From positions 13,866,919-13,930,918 of the forward strand of contig NC_040022.1 in the NCBI RefSeq assembly GCF_000972845.2: a stretch of DNA of 64,000 nt. The letters are read 5' to 3'. This document shows positions 1 to 11,462 of this stretch, one piece after another; the first letter of the stretch is position 1, and every line of letters starts with the position of its first letter. This DNA is from Larimichthys crocea. Lineage: Eukaryota > Chordata > Actinopteri > Sciaenidae. The notes under the pieces are model-generated. The model ran no database searches. It was given only the letters and a program-made list of their open reading frames with translations, and was not told the DNA's origin. The translations under genes and the position numbers were made by a program.

Positions 1-861
1 ACCCCACAAACTAATGTAGTTATTTCATGATGCGCTCCTTGTCCATGAAGAGAATGCTTGTTTAGCACTGGACATAGGTACTCAACCAGAAATGCTAATA
101 CTTGAGAGGCTGTTAGGCACAATATACACACATATGATGCTTTTATATACACAAGTGAAAAGTTCTACACTCACGTACAACTGAAAATCCCTCATGAAAA
201 CTATTGAAAAACTGCTGAAAATGCGGTCATATAGTATACTAACACCTTTCACATAAACCTGCACATAAACCTGCACACGTACATACACATCACAACAGAT
301 TTTCAGTATATTGTGTGATTGAGTTTGGTTTCATGTGCTTATGTGAGAGAAAGCACATGTACATGCATTGTAATGATTAATATTGTCCCTAATAGCCCCT
401 CCTTCCTTATATATTGTGTTTTGACATAATGGCCAAGTGTAATGCTATTTTATTGTTACAGTACTTCAGCCCCATGCACAAGTATAAGACCAGACCTGCT
501 GTGCTTAGTTACAGTTGCTAAGCTATGATTAGAAATTGCTGTCAGTTGAACCCAGGTAGGGCTAATAATCATGTACTAATAACTCTAACGACTTCCTCCA
601 TCAAAGCTTTTTAACACAAGATCAACAGTACTCAGTTGATCCCATCATTTCTGCATGTCATTATTTTATTACATTATTTATTACTTATTTCTCTAATCCA
701 GAAAGAACAATCTAAAAACCACATATTTGCAAGTGACCTTATACCTGACCTGTATATACAATATTTCAGTGTCCTCTTATTTTGTGACCCCCTACCTTCT
801 TTTCTTCATTTCATCTTTCTGTAAACACAAAATATAAAGGACAAAAACAGCTGGAAACCAC
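1..861. other. Upstream non-coding sequence (5' intron or 5'UTR)
   Basis: AT-rich sequence without a supportable coding exon. A C/T-rich stretch at about 788-822 is followed by the first AG at 838-839. That could be the acceptor of an exon starting at 840 that carries a short 5'UTR and the ATG at 862. I see no CpG-rich promoter or TATA-initiator layout, so the transcription start is probably outside the window. Confidence 0.5.
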
Positions 862-1126
862 ATGTGGTGTGTTTTCTTATTTCATGTTGTCTGTCTACTC
901 CAGGGTGCCACTCATGCTGCTCCATCAGGAGACAACAAGCTGGTTCGTACCACCAGAGTGAGGAGACAGACACCAGGGGGGGATCAGTCCCCCTCTGCTT
1001 TCTCAGCCAACCAGACTCTGCGGGAGCAACCAGTGGTCTTTAACCATGTGTACAACATCAATGTACCCTTAGAGTCTCTGTGCTCTGTTGACCTAGATGC
1101 ATCCGCACCACCTGACCCAGGTGATG
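862..1126 (+). CDS. tnr: tenascin-R exon 1: signal peptide, propeptide and N-terminal segment
   Basis: The ORF from ATG 862 starts with a hydrophobic stretch (VFLFHVVCLL) and a small-residue end (GATHA-AP) that fit a signal peptide. RVRR (955-966) follows, and then the tenascin hallmark QPVVFNHVYNINVPLESLC. The distance from Met to the basic site (35 residues) is close to that in tenascin-C, which supports this start. The donor is GTAAGG at 1127, leaving phase 1. Caveat: 868-903 is also an excellent polypyrimidine tract ending in CAG, so the exon may begin at 904 with the start codon in an earlier exon. A T-rich tract translated in this frame would look hydrophobic anyway. The region after 904 is secure; the start is not. 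Confidence 0.85.
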
Positions 1127-1223
1127 GTAAGGTCTCCTGGTCGATTGTTTAAACTCACTGCCATCTCATCTGATGTCTTGGAGGCACATTTTGTTCACAT
1201 TGATACTTCTTTTTGATTTTAAG

Positions 1224-1324
1224 GTTCTCGAGCTGAGCTGGGGTCCGGCCCTTCGATGGAGGGTCCAATGGATCCAACTGGACCAACAGAATACACCGAA
1301 CAGACGCTAGATGCTGACAGCCAG
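1224..1324 (+). CDS. tnr: tenascin-R exon 2: acidic/proline-glycine linker
   Basis: A 101-nt exon, phase 1 in and phase 0 out, with acceptor TTTTAAG at 1223 and donor GTAGAT at 1325. It encodes a Gly/Pro/Met-rich linker ending in PTEYTEQTLDADSQ. That ending aligns with the ETLAEYMGQTSDHESQ segment just before VTFTHRIN in mammalian TNR. The GSGPSMEGPMDPTG part has no clear mammalian counterpart and looks like a lineage-specific expansion. A 97-nt intron separates it from exon 1. Confidence 0.85.
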
Positions 1325-1672
1325 GTAGATGTTTAGCAATATTTTATGTTTGTTTAAAATTATACAGTATTTAGAATGACATGAACAGAGACTTTTAGGC
1401 AGATTTTCTCATGAGGCATGGAAACCATTCTGACAAACATCTGGGCATTGTCACTGACATGCTGTTTTACCCAGAATAAATGAAAGTGATATTTTACAAA
1501 CCAAAACAAAAGCACCATATATTATATTAAGTACCAGTCACTCAAACATGTAGACCAGAACATTCTGAGTACATGTTGTCCCATAATCGTGCAATGATTT
1601 GCTCTAATGTGCTTCATTAATTCCCTTAGGTGCCAATTTTCACTTCTTAACCAGACTGTTGTTGTTTTTCAG
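1325..1672. other. Intron 2
   Basis: A 348-nt AT-rich intron ending in the T-rich acceptor TTGTTTTTCAG. No repeat or other feature is recognised. Confidence 0.8.
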
Positions 1673-1835
1673 GTAACGTTTACTCACCGCATCAACATCC
1701 CAAAAGCTGCATGTGGCTGTCCGGCAACACCCACAATTCAGCAGCTTGCCACCAGGGTGGAGATGCTGGAGAGAGAAGTTTCGATGCTCAGAGCTCAGTG
1801 TGGATCTGGATGCTGCGGGGAGAGCTCAGCCATGG
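1673..1835 (+). CDS. tnr: tenascin-R exon 3: oligomerisation heptads
   Basis: Phase 0 in, phase 1 out; donor GTCAGT at 1836. It encodes [16 protein letters not shown], then about 25 residues of heptad repeat including [19 protein letters not shown], then a CC pair ([12 protein letters not shown]). In tenascins this coiled coil with flanking cysteines drives dimer and trimer formation at the N-terminal knot. The heptad core [10 protein letters not shown] is TNR-like. The preceding RINIP..ACGC is closer to tenascin-C than to mammalian TNR (RINFPKKACPC), probably an ancestral trait. Confidence 0.95.
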
Positions 1836-3746
1836 GTCAGTTAACAATGACAACAAAGTATATGGGTAAAGCTGGGGGATGCTTTTGTTTTGTTTGAATA
1901 AGAGTTAGCATACAGAACAGAAAAGATATGAAAATGTAAAGAAAGACATTCAGAACAGGCTGCTGTATATGTGGCAAAAAGAAGAAAGGGGATACTGTCG
2001 GTAAAACAGGGAGAAAAGAACAGTTTATACCCTGAATAAAGAGACAGACAGCAGCAGAATATTGATGCTGCAAGGCAACTTTTTTTTCCCCCTGTTACAC
2101 AGTCTCAGTCTAAAAGGTGTGGAGAACCCTTTGCTACTGGTAAAAATTCAGTTCACTATTCAAGAGATGCTGCCATTATAATATGAGGGGACTAAAATGG
2201 ATAGAGTTATAGGATATATTATGGTGCTCCATTGACACCATCACACCATTCAAATATTTTCTGAAAACACTCCATCTCTTTGGTGAGAATATGATTATCT
2301 CCAGCAGTCATGTTCTGAATCAGAATGAGGATGATCAGCTGAGGAGGATGGTGGCTAGATGGAAATGCACAAAATGAGACATTTCATTGATGTCTTGACT
2401 AATCTTTCTAGTCCTATCAAGGATGATGCCTATAAACTAAGGTTGAAGGGTTTTCACATGATTACTTCTTCAGAATATGTCACTCTTTTCCCGGGATTAC
2501 TCATACTTCTAAAACCAGAACTGATGAAAAGAATTCATCATTAAATGACTTTTATTCTACTGATGTCATGGATTTTCCCTACAGTGCTTTGGCATGTTAT
2601 TTCAGTGGTCCGAGGAATGGGAGTGTTGTTCTTAGACATTTAGCGATTGGTCCTACTGTTTTGATTCAACTCTTGTTGAATCATATGTTGCTTTGCTCAT
2701 TTCTTCCCAAAAACGTTTTGCCATGCAGCCGAAACTGTAATTAAACTGTAATAAAACTGCAATTTTAGCATGAAAGGAAATTACAAATCGATTTGCTGTA
2801 ACAGCAATTTTAGGTCAGACTGACACTGCAATGATTGATGTGGTAGTGATAATAAGGTTTGGAAAAGGTGCCTGTGTTGTTTTTTTCCTTGGAAATGGAA
2901 CCAGATTATTATGAGAAATCCCAAGAAATACAGGAAAGGTCACAGCTAGTGTCAGGGGGAGATTTGCAATACATGTCACGCAGGGATTCTGAGAGGAGGG
3001 CAACATCTACAAGTTTTAACAGAATATTCAGTCATCCGTCTTTGCTCATTAACATGTTAGAATTCTTTGGTGTGTAGAAACTACATCTCGTGTTTTTTTC
3101 TTTTTCTTTTTTTAATCCAAAACTGTGAAATTGTTGGTTATTTTTATCAGTATCAGCTAATTGAAGCAGAGAATTATCGGTATCCGTAAGTCGCAGCCTA
3201 AAAGTTAAACTCTGTCTCTCCAAATGCCTTGATATGGCTGAACTCTGTGGTCCGTTTCCTAGGCAACCCAACTTCAGAATTAGCTTTACTTTAGCATCTT
3301 GTTTTGATGCAATACCCAATAAAAAAAACTTCACAAATGTATAAATAGGTGAAGAATATCTTTATTCACATGACGAATCTCAGTAGGTCTTGAAATGATA
3401 AATACAAGAAGAACAAGAAACCTTCAGAAACCTTGAAATGTTCAGATTTGGGTGGCTCTGCACTATGATTTATCCATCATCATAAAGTCAAGTCTTTTAT
3501 TCTCAGTTGAGCAATAAAAACATCTGTGAGTCATTTCTGTCTTCTGGAAACTCAAATTCAACTTGAAATTACAAATTAACCAGCTCCCTTCAGATTTCTG
3601 TGATACAAAGTAATATCACCCCAAACTTAACTATCCCTGCTTAACTGTATGCTAATATATATATATATATATTTTTTAATCTTAATTGCTATTCTGTCTC
3701 ATAATACAAAGTAATATAGATTAAGTTTGTATTATTTTCTCCCCAG
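1836..3746. other. Intron 3
   Basis: A 1.9-kb AT-rich intron. It holds a short (AT)n run near 3654-3672. Short ORFs at 2359-2544 and 2859-3077 lack any recognisable domain and are not supported. The sequence at about 2200-2800 may be an old repeat, but I cannot name it. The acceptor is TTTTCTCCCCAG at 3746. Confidence 0.7.
3655..3672. repeat. (AT)n microsatellite
   Basis: A short alternating TA run directly followed by a T-run in intron 3, about 75 nt upstream of the EGF exon acceptor. Confidence 0.8.
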
Positions 3747-4223
3747 GTCGTTTGGACTTTGTCCCAGGCTGCAGTGGCCATGGCAGTTTCAGCTTTGACC
3801 TATGTGGCTGCATCTGTGAGGAAGGTTGGACCGGCAAAAACTGCTCTGAGCCTCGGTGCCCGGACGACTGCTCTGGCCAGGGGGTGTGTGTTGAAGGGGA
3901 GTGTGTGTGTGACCGTGACTTTGGAGGCGACAACTGTTCAGAGCCGCGTTGCCCTTCAGACTGTTCGGGTCGCGGGTTGTGCATCGATGGCGAGTGTGTG
4001 TGCGAAGAGTCCTTCACCGGGGAAGACTGCATGGTGGGGAGATGTCTCAACGACTGCTCAGACCAGGGACTGTGCATCAACGGGACGTGCCAATGCCGGC
4101 CCGGGTATGTGGGAGAGGACTGCTCACTGGTCTACTGTGCCAACAACTGCAGCAAGAAGGGTGTCTGCAAGGATGGATTCTGTTCTTGCCAGGATGGCTT
4201 TGCTGGAGATGACTGCAACTCTG
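3747..4223 (+). CDS. tnr: tenascin-R exon 4: EGF-like array (4.5 repeats)
   Basis: One 477-nt exon, phase 1 in and out. It starts with a cysteine-rich half repeat ([20 protein letters not shown]) followed by four 31-residue repeats of the tenascin form [21 protein letters not shown]. Each full repeat has six cysteines at EGF spacing. The same 4.5-repeat count is known for TNR; tenascin-C has about 14.5. NCS and NGT sequons are present. In mammals this region takes part in neuronal adhesion and in sodium-channel beta-subunit and contactin interactions. The reverse-strand and +1-frame ORFs in the same interval are shadows caused by the regular TGC/TGT spacing. Confidence 0.98.
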
Positions 4224-7200
4224 GTAGGGTATTACTTTTTATCCTTTATGTCAGTTCAATCCTCTTGACTGTTGTCAAGTAATAAAAAGTAGTTTGTCTG
4301 ACATGTGTGGTTCAATTCCCAGAAGCAGAAACTCTGAGCGAGGAAGTTGTCCTCCCTTAATACTTGCTGTCACTGTGACCAGGACCAAGTAACAGCAGAA
4401 ATACCAGCCTAAACAGATTTCAGAATGACACTGTGTGACCCTCAGACAGTTCAGTCTGAAGTTTCAAACAGGAGCAGGTTTCTTTTTAAATTAGAGCTGC
4501 AACATTAGATGAAATGACTCCATTGCTGGGATTGATTTACTGGAATGTAGGCACATTTTCTGTTGGTGAATCGCTGGCATCATCACTGAGGTTTATCTGA
4601 GTATAAAAATTGAATGCATGCTTCAGATTACAGTGCAGTCTTTAGAAAAAAACATCTTGATGTCTATTTATCTGGTTTACTTACAGTGTGGGAGTAAAAT
4701 GAGAAAGTGGAAAACAGATTTGTTCTGCATGATAAATAATGCCAACAAACAGTGAGATTTTCCCTTAAGCTACTTTTTCACTTTTTTTTTGTTTGTTTGT
4801 TTTTACTTTTTCAGATCTAGCCTTGGATGCTCTTACACTGTTAGATATAATCAGTATGTTGCATTCAGTACAGTGATGTTTGGAGTTTTATAGAGGAAGG
4901 ATAAAAAAAAAAGTCCTATATATCTGTGTAAACACCATCTGTCTGACATGTACATTTAGGACTGCAATGTTTTATTTTTTTCTGACCAACACCTGAGCAA
5001 CAGTCAGAAAAACATTTACACTGAGAGAAAAACAGAAATCAGCAACATTTTAGAAGCAAATGTCTGTTTGTGGATGGAATGGAATTTAAACATTTGTTGG
5101 GGATTCATTTTCTAAAATTTCATTAAGCGACTAATTGTTTCAGTGGTAAATACAATATATAACAGAGAGGTACCTGCTTTTAATTATATATTTGACAAGG
5201 ACAGTTCTTGTAGGCATTTTTACGTTCAAATAAAATGAAATGATGCAATGTGTACCCGTACCTAATTTGCTCTCCTTGTCCCTGACTACACTTTTAAGGA
5301 ATAAAACAGATAACACACTCTGCTCAAGGTATAAACAATACAACAGATATAGACAAACAAGTAAAAAGCAAAAGAAAGTATGTTATATATTAACCCGCAT
5401 GTCTCCCCTTAGTCATAGTTTTGTGTTCATATTGAAAGCTTTATCTATCTATCAGTTAATGGATTTTTTTCTGATGGCAACATAGATTAAATCCATGTGC
5501 CACAGAGTGCTGAGAGTTTGCAGACGTGTAAAGGCTACAGTAGGGGGTTTCATTTATCAGCATGCCTTTAACAAGAATAAAGAAAGTAATTAATTCAACC
5601 GCTTTAACACTTCCTACCCATGATGCGCCGTGACACATCAGTCTGAGCCCTTCAAAGCAGGTAGATAGATCTTTAGAAATGCAAAGCTTTCTCTCTCCCT
5701 CTCTGCAATAGCAATTAGCCCTCAGCCCCATCATTTTCAGTAAATGCACAGCCCTAAAAAACACCTCTGTGCTTTCAACACAGGTGGTGGGGTGCGTACC
5801 TTGCAGGACAGCAGAAGGTGTAACAGCATTCATTTGTCAAAAGTCACATTCATCCAGGGAGAGAAGTGTCACATTAGCTGCAGCTGAGACAGTTTCTGAG
5901 TCATGCTTGCCTTTGTTCAAACCCGGCTCTCCAAGGCAAAATATCAGATCCTCCTCTGCCATTTGAGGCAGCTGTCAACAAAGTGAAGGATGAGGACAGA
6001 CTGAACAGCGAGCAACAAGAGAGACAGGGACGGCAAATCATATTACTAAAGCTGATTCCTCCCTGCTGCCCTTCCGTTTAATATCTATAGCAAGTGAGGG
6101 AGTCCGAATTGCTTATTTCTTCGCAATTAGAGGCTAAAATAGCCAATGCTCATAGGGGATAGTTTGCTGAATATAAAACGAAGCAGTTCAATTACCAGAG
6201 ACCTGTAGGGTGACAGGCTTAAGTGCTTCATGTTATCAAAAGATGAAGAAAGCGGGATGTATTTTTACTTCAATTATTGTAGCCTGTATTTCCCACTGTG
6301 AGAAATAATGGAGACTGTTGAATTTAAATGGGATGTTTTGAGCTCGGGGTAGGATACGCTATATATCGTTGCATAAAATGTAACCGCCCACAAAGCAGAA
6401 ATCAACTTGTGCTGAAGAGTGGCATTTAATCTTGTCAGCAGAGGAATTCCACAATCATTTCCGATGAGTCCTGATGCTACACTGGAAGAGTAGCGATGAC
6501 ATTCTCGTGTTGTTGAGTGTCTCACTGGTGACAACTGACATTTATGTTTCTCACATAGTTGTGGATCTTTGTGCTGCTCTTACACAGGGTTTGTCCGTTA
6601 TTTATGACAATTTTATTACCTTATCTTATTGTCCCATTCCGCTCTATCATATGAATGAAGGTTGACTGAACAGCACAGTCAACAAGCCTACAGTGTATAG
6701 TAGCTTTGTTTCAATCAGTTATATTTTTAGGCAGATTTAATTTCAGCTTTGACAGACATGCGTGACTACACCTCATAACACAATCAAGCACAAACCCAAA
6801 CCTCTAAACCATTCATAGTCTGGTCTGGCTCAGCAGTTTGAGGACACACACTGTTATTATGATTGTGACTGAAATTGTGTTGCAGCTTGCAACAAAAGTC
6901 CTTCAATAACCAAAACCATTCTCATGCACTGAATAGAAATTGATTCTCTTTTTCCTGTATGACAAATCATCTCTGACAGTATGTATTTTGAAGCTGCCTT
7001 TTTGGCAATCAAAAGACATGTGAGTGAGGGTCTGATCTTTCAGCAAACGTCTTGTGTGCTCCTCCTTTTTGGATGCTCAAGCAGAGCAGAGGATAAGAGA
7101 CCAAATTTGCATTTCAGCACAGGAAACCCCAGAGGCCTTTTTTAGCATAACTTCAGTTAATTTATTTCACTAATAATAAAACACAATAGCAGTAACAGAT

Positions 7201-9340
7201 GTGGATCATACTGGACATCTTGAATACTTCACAATAGCTGTGCTCTAATCAACATGCGTGGAGTTATTCGTGGAGTAGTTTGCTCAATTGCAGCAGCTAT
7301 GTTATTGTAGAGGGTGAAATGTAAACCAACAAACCATATGACACAAAACAATATTTTATGTGTAAAAGAAAAATAATGCTGATATCTGACTTAAACTTAC
7401 AACAAATACGACAAAATCAACACACTTTAACACTTCATTTCCCAGTGTCATACAAGACCAATAAACATCTGCATATTAAGGCACATAGAGTCATTCCCAT
7501 ATACTGTATATTTATAGACTTTTTTGTATTATTTATTGTTTTATTTTCATTTTTATTACCTCTGCCTGTTCGTTCCTGCTTTTCATTTTAATGCCAGCTG
7601 AATATTAATTCAGTCATCGCAGATACCTGATTTCCCTCCTGATATTTTATTAAATGCATTGTTCTTCACTCCCCTTCCTTCATCTGACCAAGTTTAAAGC
7701 TGGAGTGGTAAATGCAGAGTTACCAGAGACATTTGGTCTCTAGTTTTTTGATACCAATGTTCAGCTTAGAGCCATGTAACCCAGCCAGACTAGTTTTGTA
7801 ATACAGGTTCATGATTGTTTTGTAAGTAGGTAACTTGGACTTGGACTAACTTGTCTGTTTTAGTTCAACAACAGCAGACTGAAAATAGTTCACCATTAAA
7901 GATCTGTATTATTCTGGATGTTTTTCTCTCACATACAATACCCGAAATATTGTACTTCACAATAAAAGTTTCAGTTTAGTCATTTAAGCAAATTAACAAG
8001 GGAAATTGCATAAAGTAGCCTGAAGGTAAGTTAGTCCTCTGATGATGCCCTGACCTCCGTTGTCAGCTGGAGTTTTACCTTTTAAGGCTTTAGTTCAGCA
8101 GATACTGCTGTATATGCCTATGGGTTGGCCTATGCTAGCATACTGATTAGACCTAATGAGACTTAAAGACTCCAGGCGAGATTCTTGAATAACCTTCAGC
8201 AAGTTGCCCCTTTGAAACAAACCTTGGGACAGATACATGCCTGAGAAATGGTTTTCCATTTATCGAGAAGACAAAAAAAATTCGGCATTCGTATTAATCC
8301 GCAAGTAATGCGACCACTGTAACAGCACATCCATGTAGACAAGCAATTTAACTCAACTAGTTGTGAGTAAATATTTCTAACATTAGGAAACATGTGCACA
8401 GCCTCTATCTGGGTCTAGACATGGATTTCTTTAATTGTTCATAAGACCTTGTAGCCTCAGAACAAAATGTGTTTAAACTGAAATTTGAATAGGAACCAAG
8501 GAGATGAAGTGAGGCACTGAAACTGCTTCTGAAGTTAGGCAATGGCCCTATCGCAAAGGTCAGAGACTCTCTTGATATTCTGCAATTTGGAAATGTTGAG
8601 AAACTCAACAGAGTAAACAATGTATGTGCATTCAAATTAGCAATGACCTTTCACATAGCAACAACAGGGCGAGTTAACTCAATGCGTCTCTGTCTTTAGT
8701 AAAAAGTAGTAGATTTTATTTCTAACTTTCAGAAGGGCGCTCATTTAAGAGTTTGCCCTTCACTTTCTATGGGAGCTCTTCATTTTCAAGCAGCTCGTCT
8801 GTTCAGCCTTCTCATTCAGTCACTCTTCCTCTATCCCATGGATTATTTCTCCTTCATTTGATCTGTAATTTCCTTCATATAAGTAATGAAACTCAGTCTA
8901 ATTGATGAAATAAATCTAGCTAAGTGAATGCTGTCAGAGTTGTCTCCAGTGCAGGTTCACTGTTTCCAAATGAGCAAACTATTGTACAGCATGCGCCCAT
9001 CTGTCGAGTGTGTGAGGAAGGAGCTGGAACAGCTACTGGAGTGTCCGAAGGATCCCTTAGGAGGACTCAGTGCTGTGCTGAGGCCTGTATCACAGGATGT
9101 AGGGATGATGAGGGTGTGAGAGGTTGTTAATCACACAATCACACTGCTTCTTTACTCCTCTTTCTGTCTTTTCCTTTCTGTTTCATCCTTATTATCTCTT
9201 ATTTAAACACCATGTTTGTCAGTCTCCTGAAGGACATCTTTTCAAGTCTTTTTCTCTCCTGTCTGTGAATCTGTCTTGCCAGTTCTCCTAGAAAAACATT
9301 TTGTACCTTCTTCTCCTCCGTTGTGTCCTTCACCTGTCTC

Positions 9341-9376
9341 TCCTCCTCCTCCTCCTCCTCCTCCTCCTCCTCCTCC
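9341..9376. repeat. (TCC)n microsatellite
   Basis: About 12 uninterrupted TCC triplets. They create spurious poly-Pro and poly-Leu ORFs around 9276-9492. Confidence 0.95.
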
Positions 9377-10717
9377 TTATGTTTTTGGCAGTGGGAGCTG
9401 TAAACACTCTTGTTTATGCCTCAACATTTGCATTCAACACCACCTTCTCAAGCTTATGGCTTGACTATATCCACTTGAGCCCGAATGAATGACAGTGCTT
9501 CTCCCTCTTATGTTAACACACAAGGCTGTTGTTGCCACAGACAGTGGCTTCTTTTACTGACCACATACACGTTGCAGTCCAGCTGATCCTAAGCACATTG
9601 CTTATGAAAATTTACTTGACCTTAAATTGACCCTGGATGGTAATCATGCAGTGAATAAAGGGAGAAAACAACTTGTAAAATATGTGTAATAACAGAAATG
9701 TGCCTCTTTTTTGAGGTCCCAGGTTAGAGAGGGCATGTATTCTGATGGATGATTTTAATACTAATGTAGTTTATATGTGTCAAAAAAACTAAACTAAGCT
9801 AAACTGGACTGTAAAGTCTTCTTGAGTTTTATGTATTTTTATAAAGTTGAATGTGCAGATGTGCAGAAGGCAAATTGACACTATCTAAAAGTGAACAGGT
9901 ACAAGACATGCAAATATTGGGCCATACTTTTGATGCTCATGATAAATTAATACTATTTACATGACTATGCCACTGCCAATCTTTTCCCAAAGCATGCAGT
10001 GATATTTTAGTTTTTGCAGTATTTCACTAAATTTCCTAATTTGGCAAAATACAATGTAAATTTGATGCACCTAACATCAAATGTAGAGCTTTGCCAGCTA
10101 ACATTGTGTCCACAATGTCAATGTCATTTAGAATTTCTCTTGTGAACTGATTTGACTCTTTCCTGGCATAGATATTTCTTTTGTGTAGCTCCATGTTGGA
10201 TCAGTTGGCAGAAAAGCTGTCCCGTGTACGAGTAAATCTGATTAGACAGACTCTGCTCCATCTAGCACACAAACACTTTGGGACTACGAGGGCTTATGAA
10301 TTATGGATGTATAAAAGCTTGCCATACAAATTAAAGCAAGCACATTTTTTTGCAGTTTTCCCACTAAGGCAGGCTATAACACATTACTGTAATGGCTGCA
10401 TTTTTCTCTAACACAGTAATGTAAGCCATTACTCTTCCTTATTCTACAGTCAAATTACAGTTAATACTCAAATGATCATGTGATGTTACTTGCATATGCA
10501 ACAATCGCCTGAGTGACTTCCCTGCCTTTCATAAGGACGATACAGCTTCCTTCAACTCCAACACTAAAGTCACAGTACTATAAAGCCTTAGTTTGGTTAT
10601 CGACTCAAGTCTGTTTGTTTGCATGTGTTTAACTTTTTTGAGGAATGACCTCAACACTGTTTGCAACGTACAGTATGCAACCAAAGAGCAAGTCGCTTTA
10701 CAGGTGACATAGTGCTT

Positions 10718-10953
10718 AAAGGTCCAATGTGTAAGATTTAGGTGGATCTCTTGGCAGACTATGGAATACAATATTCATAAGTATGTTCATCATTGTATAA
10801 TCACCTGAAAATAAGAATCGTGAATGTGCTTTTGTTATCTTACAATGAGCCTTTATATCTACAGAAGGAAGAGATCATCTTCCACTGTCTGCCATGTAGC
10901 ACCGCCATGTTTCTACAGTAGCCTGGAACAGACAAACCAAACACTGGCTCTAT
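10718..10953 (+). repeat. Fish interspersed repeat (AAAGGTCCAATGTGTAAGAT type)
   Basis: The sequence begins AAAGGTCCAATGTGTAAGAT and runs through GGAATACAATATTCATAA, ATAATCACCTGAAA and ACAAACCAAACACTGGCTC. I recognise this as a high-copy short non-autonomous repeat of percomorph fish genomes. A second, truncated copy lies at 23381-23455. This copy ends about 75 nt before the FN1 acceptor. The family assignment is from memory and needs a repeat-library search. Confidence 0.65.
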
Positions 10954-11028
10954 CGCAGGTGTTTCACATGTTTTTTGTGACATTAAAAATCAAAAAAAGC
11001 AATTGTTTAAATGCTTTTGTCTCCACAG

Positions 11029-11148
11029 TGGCACCGGCCATGAACCTGAGAGTACGAGGCGTGACTGATCAGGCTATTGACCTGGAGTGGGAGGGCTCAG
11101 TTGTGCTGACAGACTTCTTAGTGACCTACACGCCAAGCAGCGCTGGAG
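11029..11148 (+). CDS. tnr: tenascin-R exon 5: FN3 domain 1, first half
   Basis: A 120-nt exon, phase 1 in and out; donor GTGAGT at 11149. It encodes VAPAMNLRVRGVTDQ..DLEWEG..VLTDFLVTYTPSSAGG, matching the [21 protein letters not shown] start of mammalian TNR FN1. It carries the conserved Trp of strand B and the Tyr-x-Thr strand-C region. Confidence 0.97.
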
Positions 11149-11318
11149 GTGAGTATGGGTATGAGTTGTGCTGTATCTTTTTGAAGCAAGGAAGGTTGTA
11201 ACACACTGTAAGATTCAGCTGATTCAGAATGTCTCAAAACCATGCCCAGTTTCTTAAAAAAAAAGAAAAAAAAGTGTATCCATGTATCGGAGTATCTTTT
11301 TCCCTGTCTCTCTGTCAG

Positions 11319-11462
11319 GTGTCCAATTAGAGATAAGGATTCCAGGCAATACCACCACCTGCGTTATCTCAGGCTTGGAGGCAGGCATGGAGTACAACAT
11401 CAATGTGTTCGCTGTCATTAACAACAGTATCAGCGTCCCTGCCAGCATCACTGTTTCAACCT
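11319..11462 (+). CDS. tnr: tenascin-R exon 6: FN3 domain 1, second half
   Basis: A 144-nt exon, phase 1 in and out; donor GTAAGT at 11463. It encodes VQLEIRIPGNTTT.., the FN3 core SGLEAGMEYNINVFAV and the strand-G end. NTT and NNS sequons are visible. It contains one cysteine (TGC 11360-11362), which is unusual because tenascin FN3 domains normally have none. The intron before it is only 170 nt. Confidence 0.97.

Larger units (their letters stand above)
4224..11028. other. Intron 4
   Basis: A 6.8-kb intron between the EGF exon and FN1. It contains a (TCC)n tract at 9341-9376 and a fish interspersed repeat at 10718-10953. Around 5880-6560 the sequence is less AT-rich and dense in homeodomain-like cores, a possible regulatory block. 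No coding exon is supported. The acceptor is TTTTGTCTCCACAG at 11028. Confidence 0.75.

Noticed and set aside
636..824. Hydrophobic ORF that could be a signal-peptide exon before exon 1
   Set aside because: Its first codon is TTG, not ATG; the sequence is AT-rich pyrimidine filler and no donor joins it in frame to exon 1.
3721..4080. 119-codon - strand ORF opposite the EGF exon
   Set aside because: Reverse shadow of the EGF repeats; its [12 protein letters not shown] repetition mirrors the 31-residue EGF period.
3759..4268. 169-codon + strand ORF in the second frame of the EGF exon
   Set aside because: The in-frame reading gives perfect EGF cysteine spacing and spliced continuity; this frame does not.
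4308..4322. GGTTCAATTCC, a tRNA B-box-like word
   Set aside because: No A box, acceptor stem or cloverleaf partner nearby.
9276..9492. Poly-Pro and poly-Leu ORFs
   Set aside because: Translations of a (TCC)n microsatellite.
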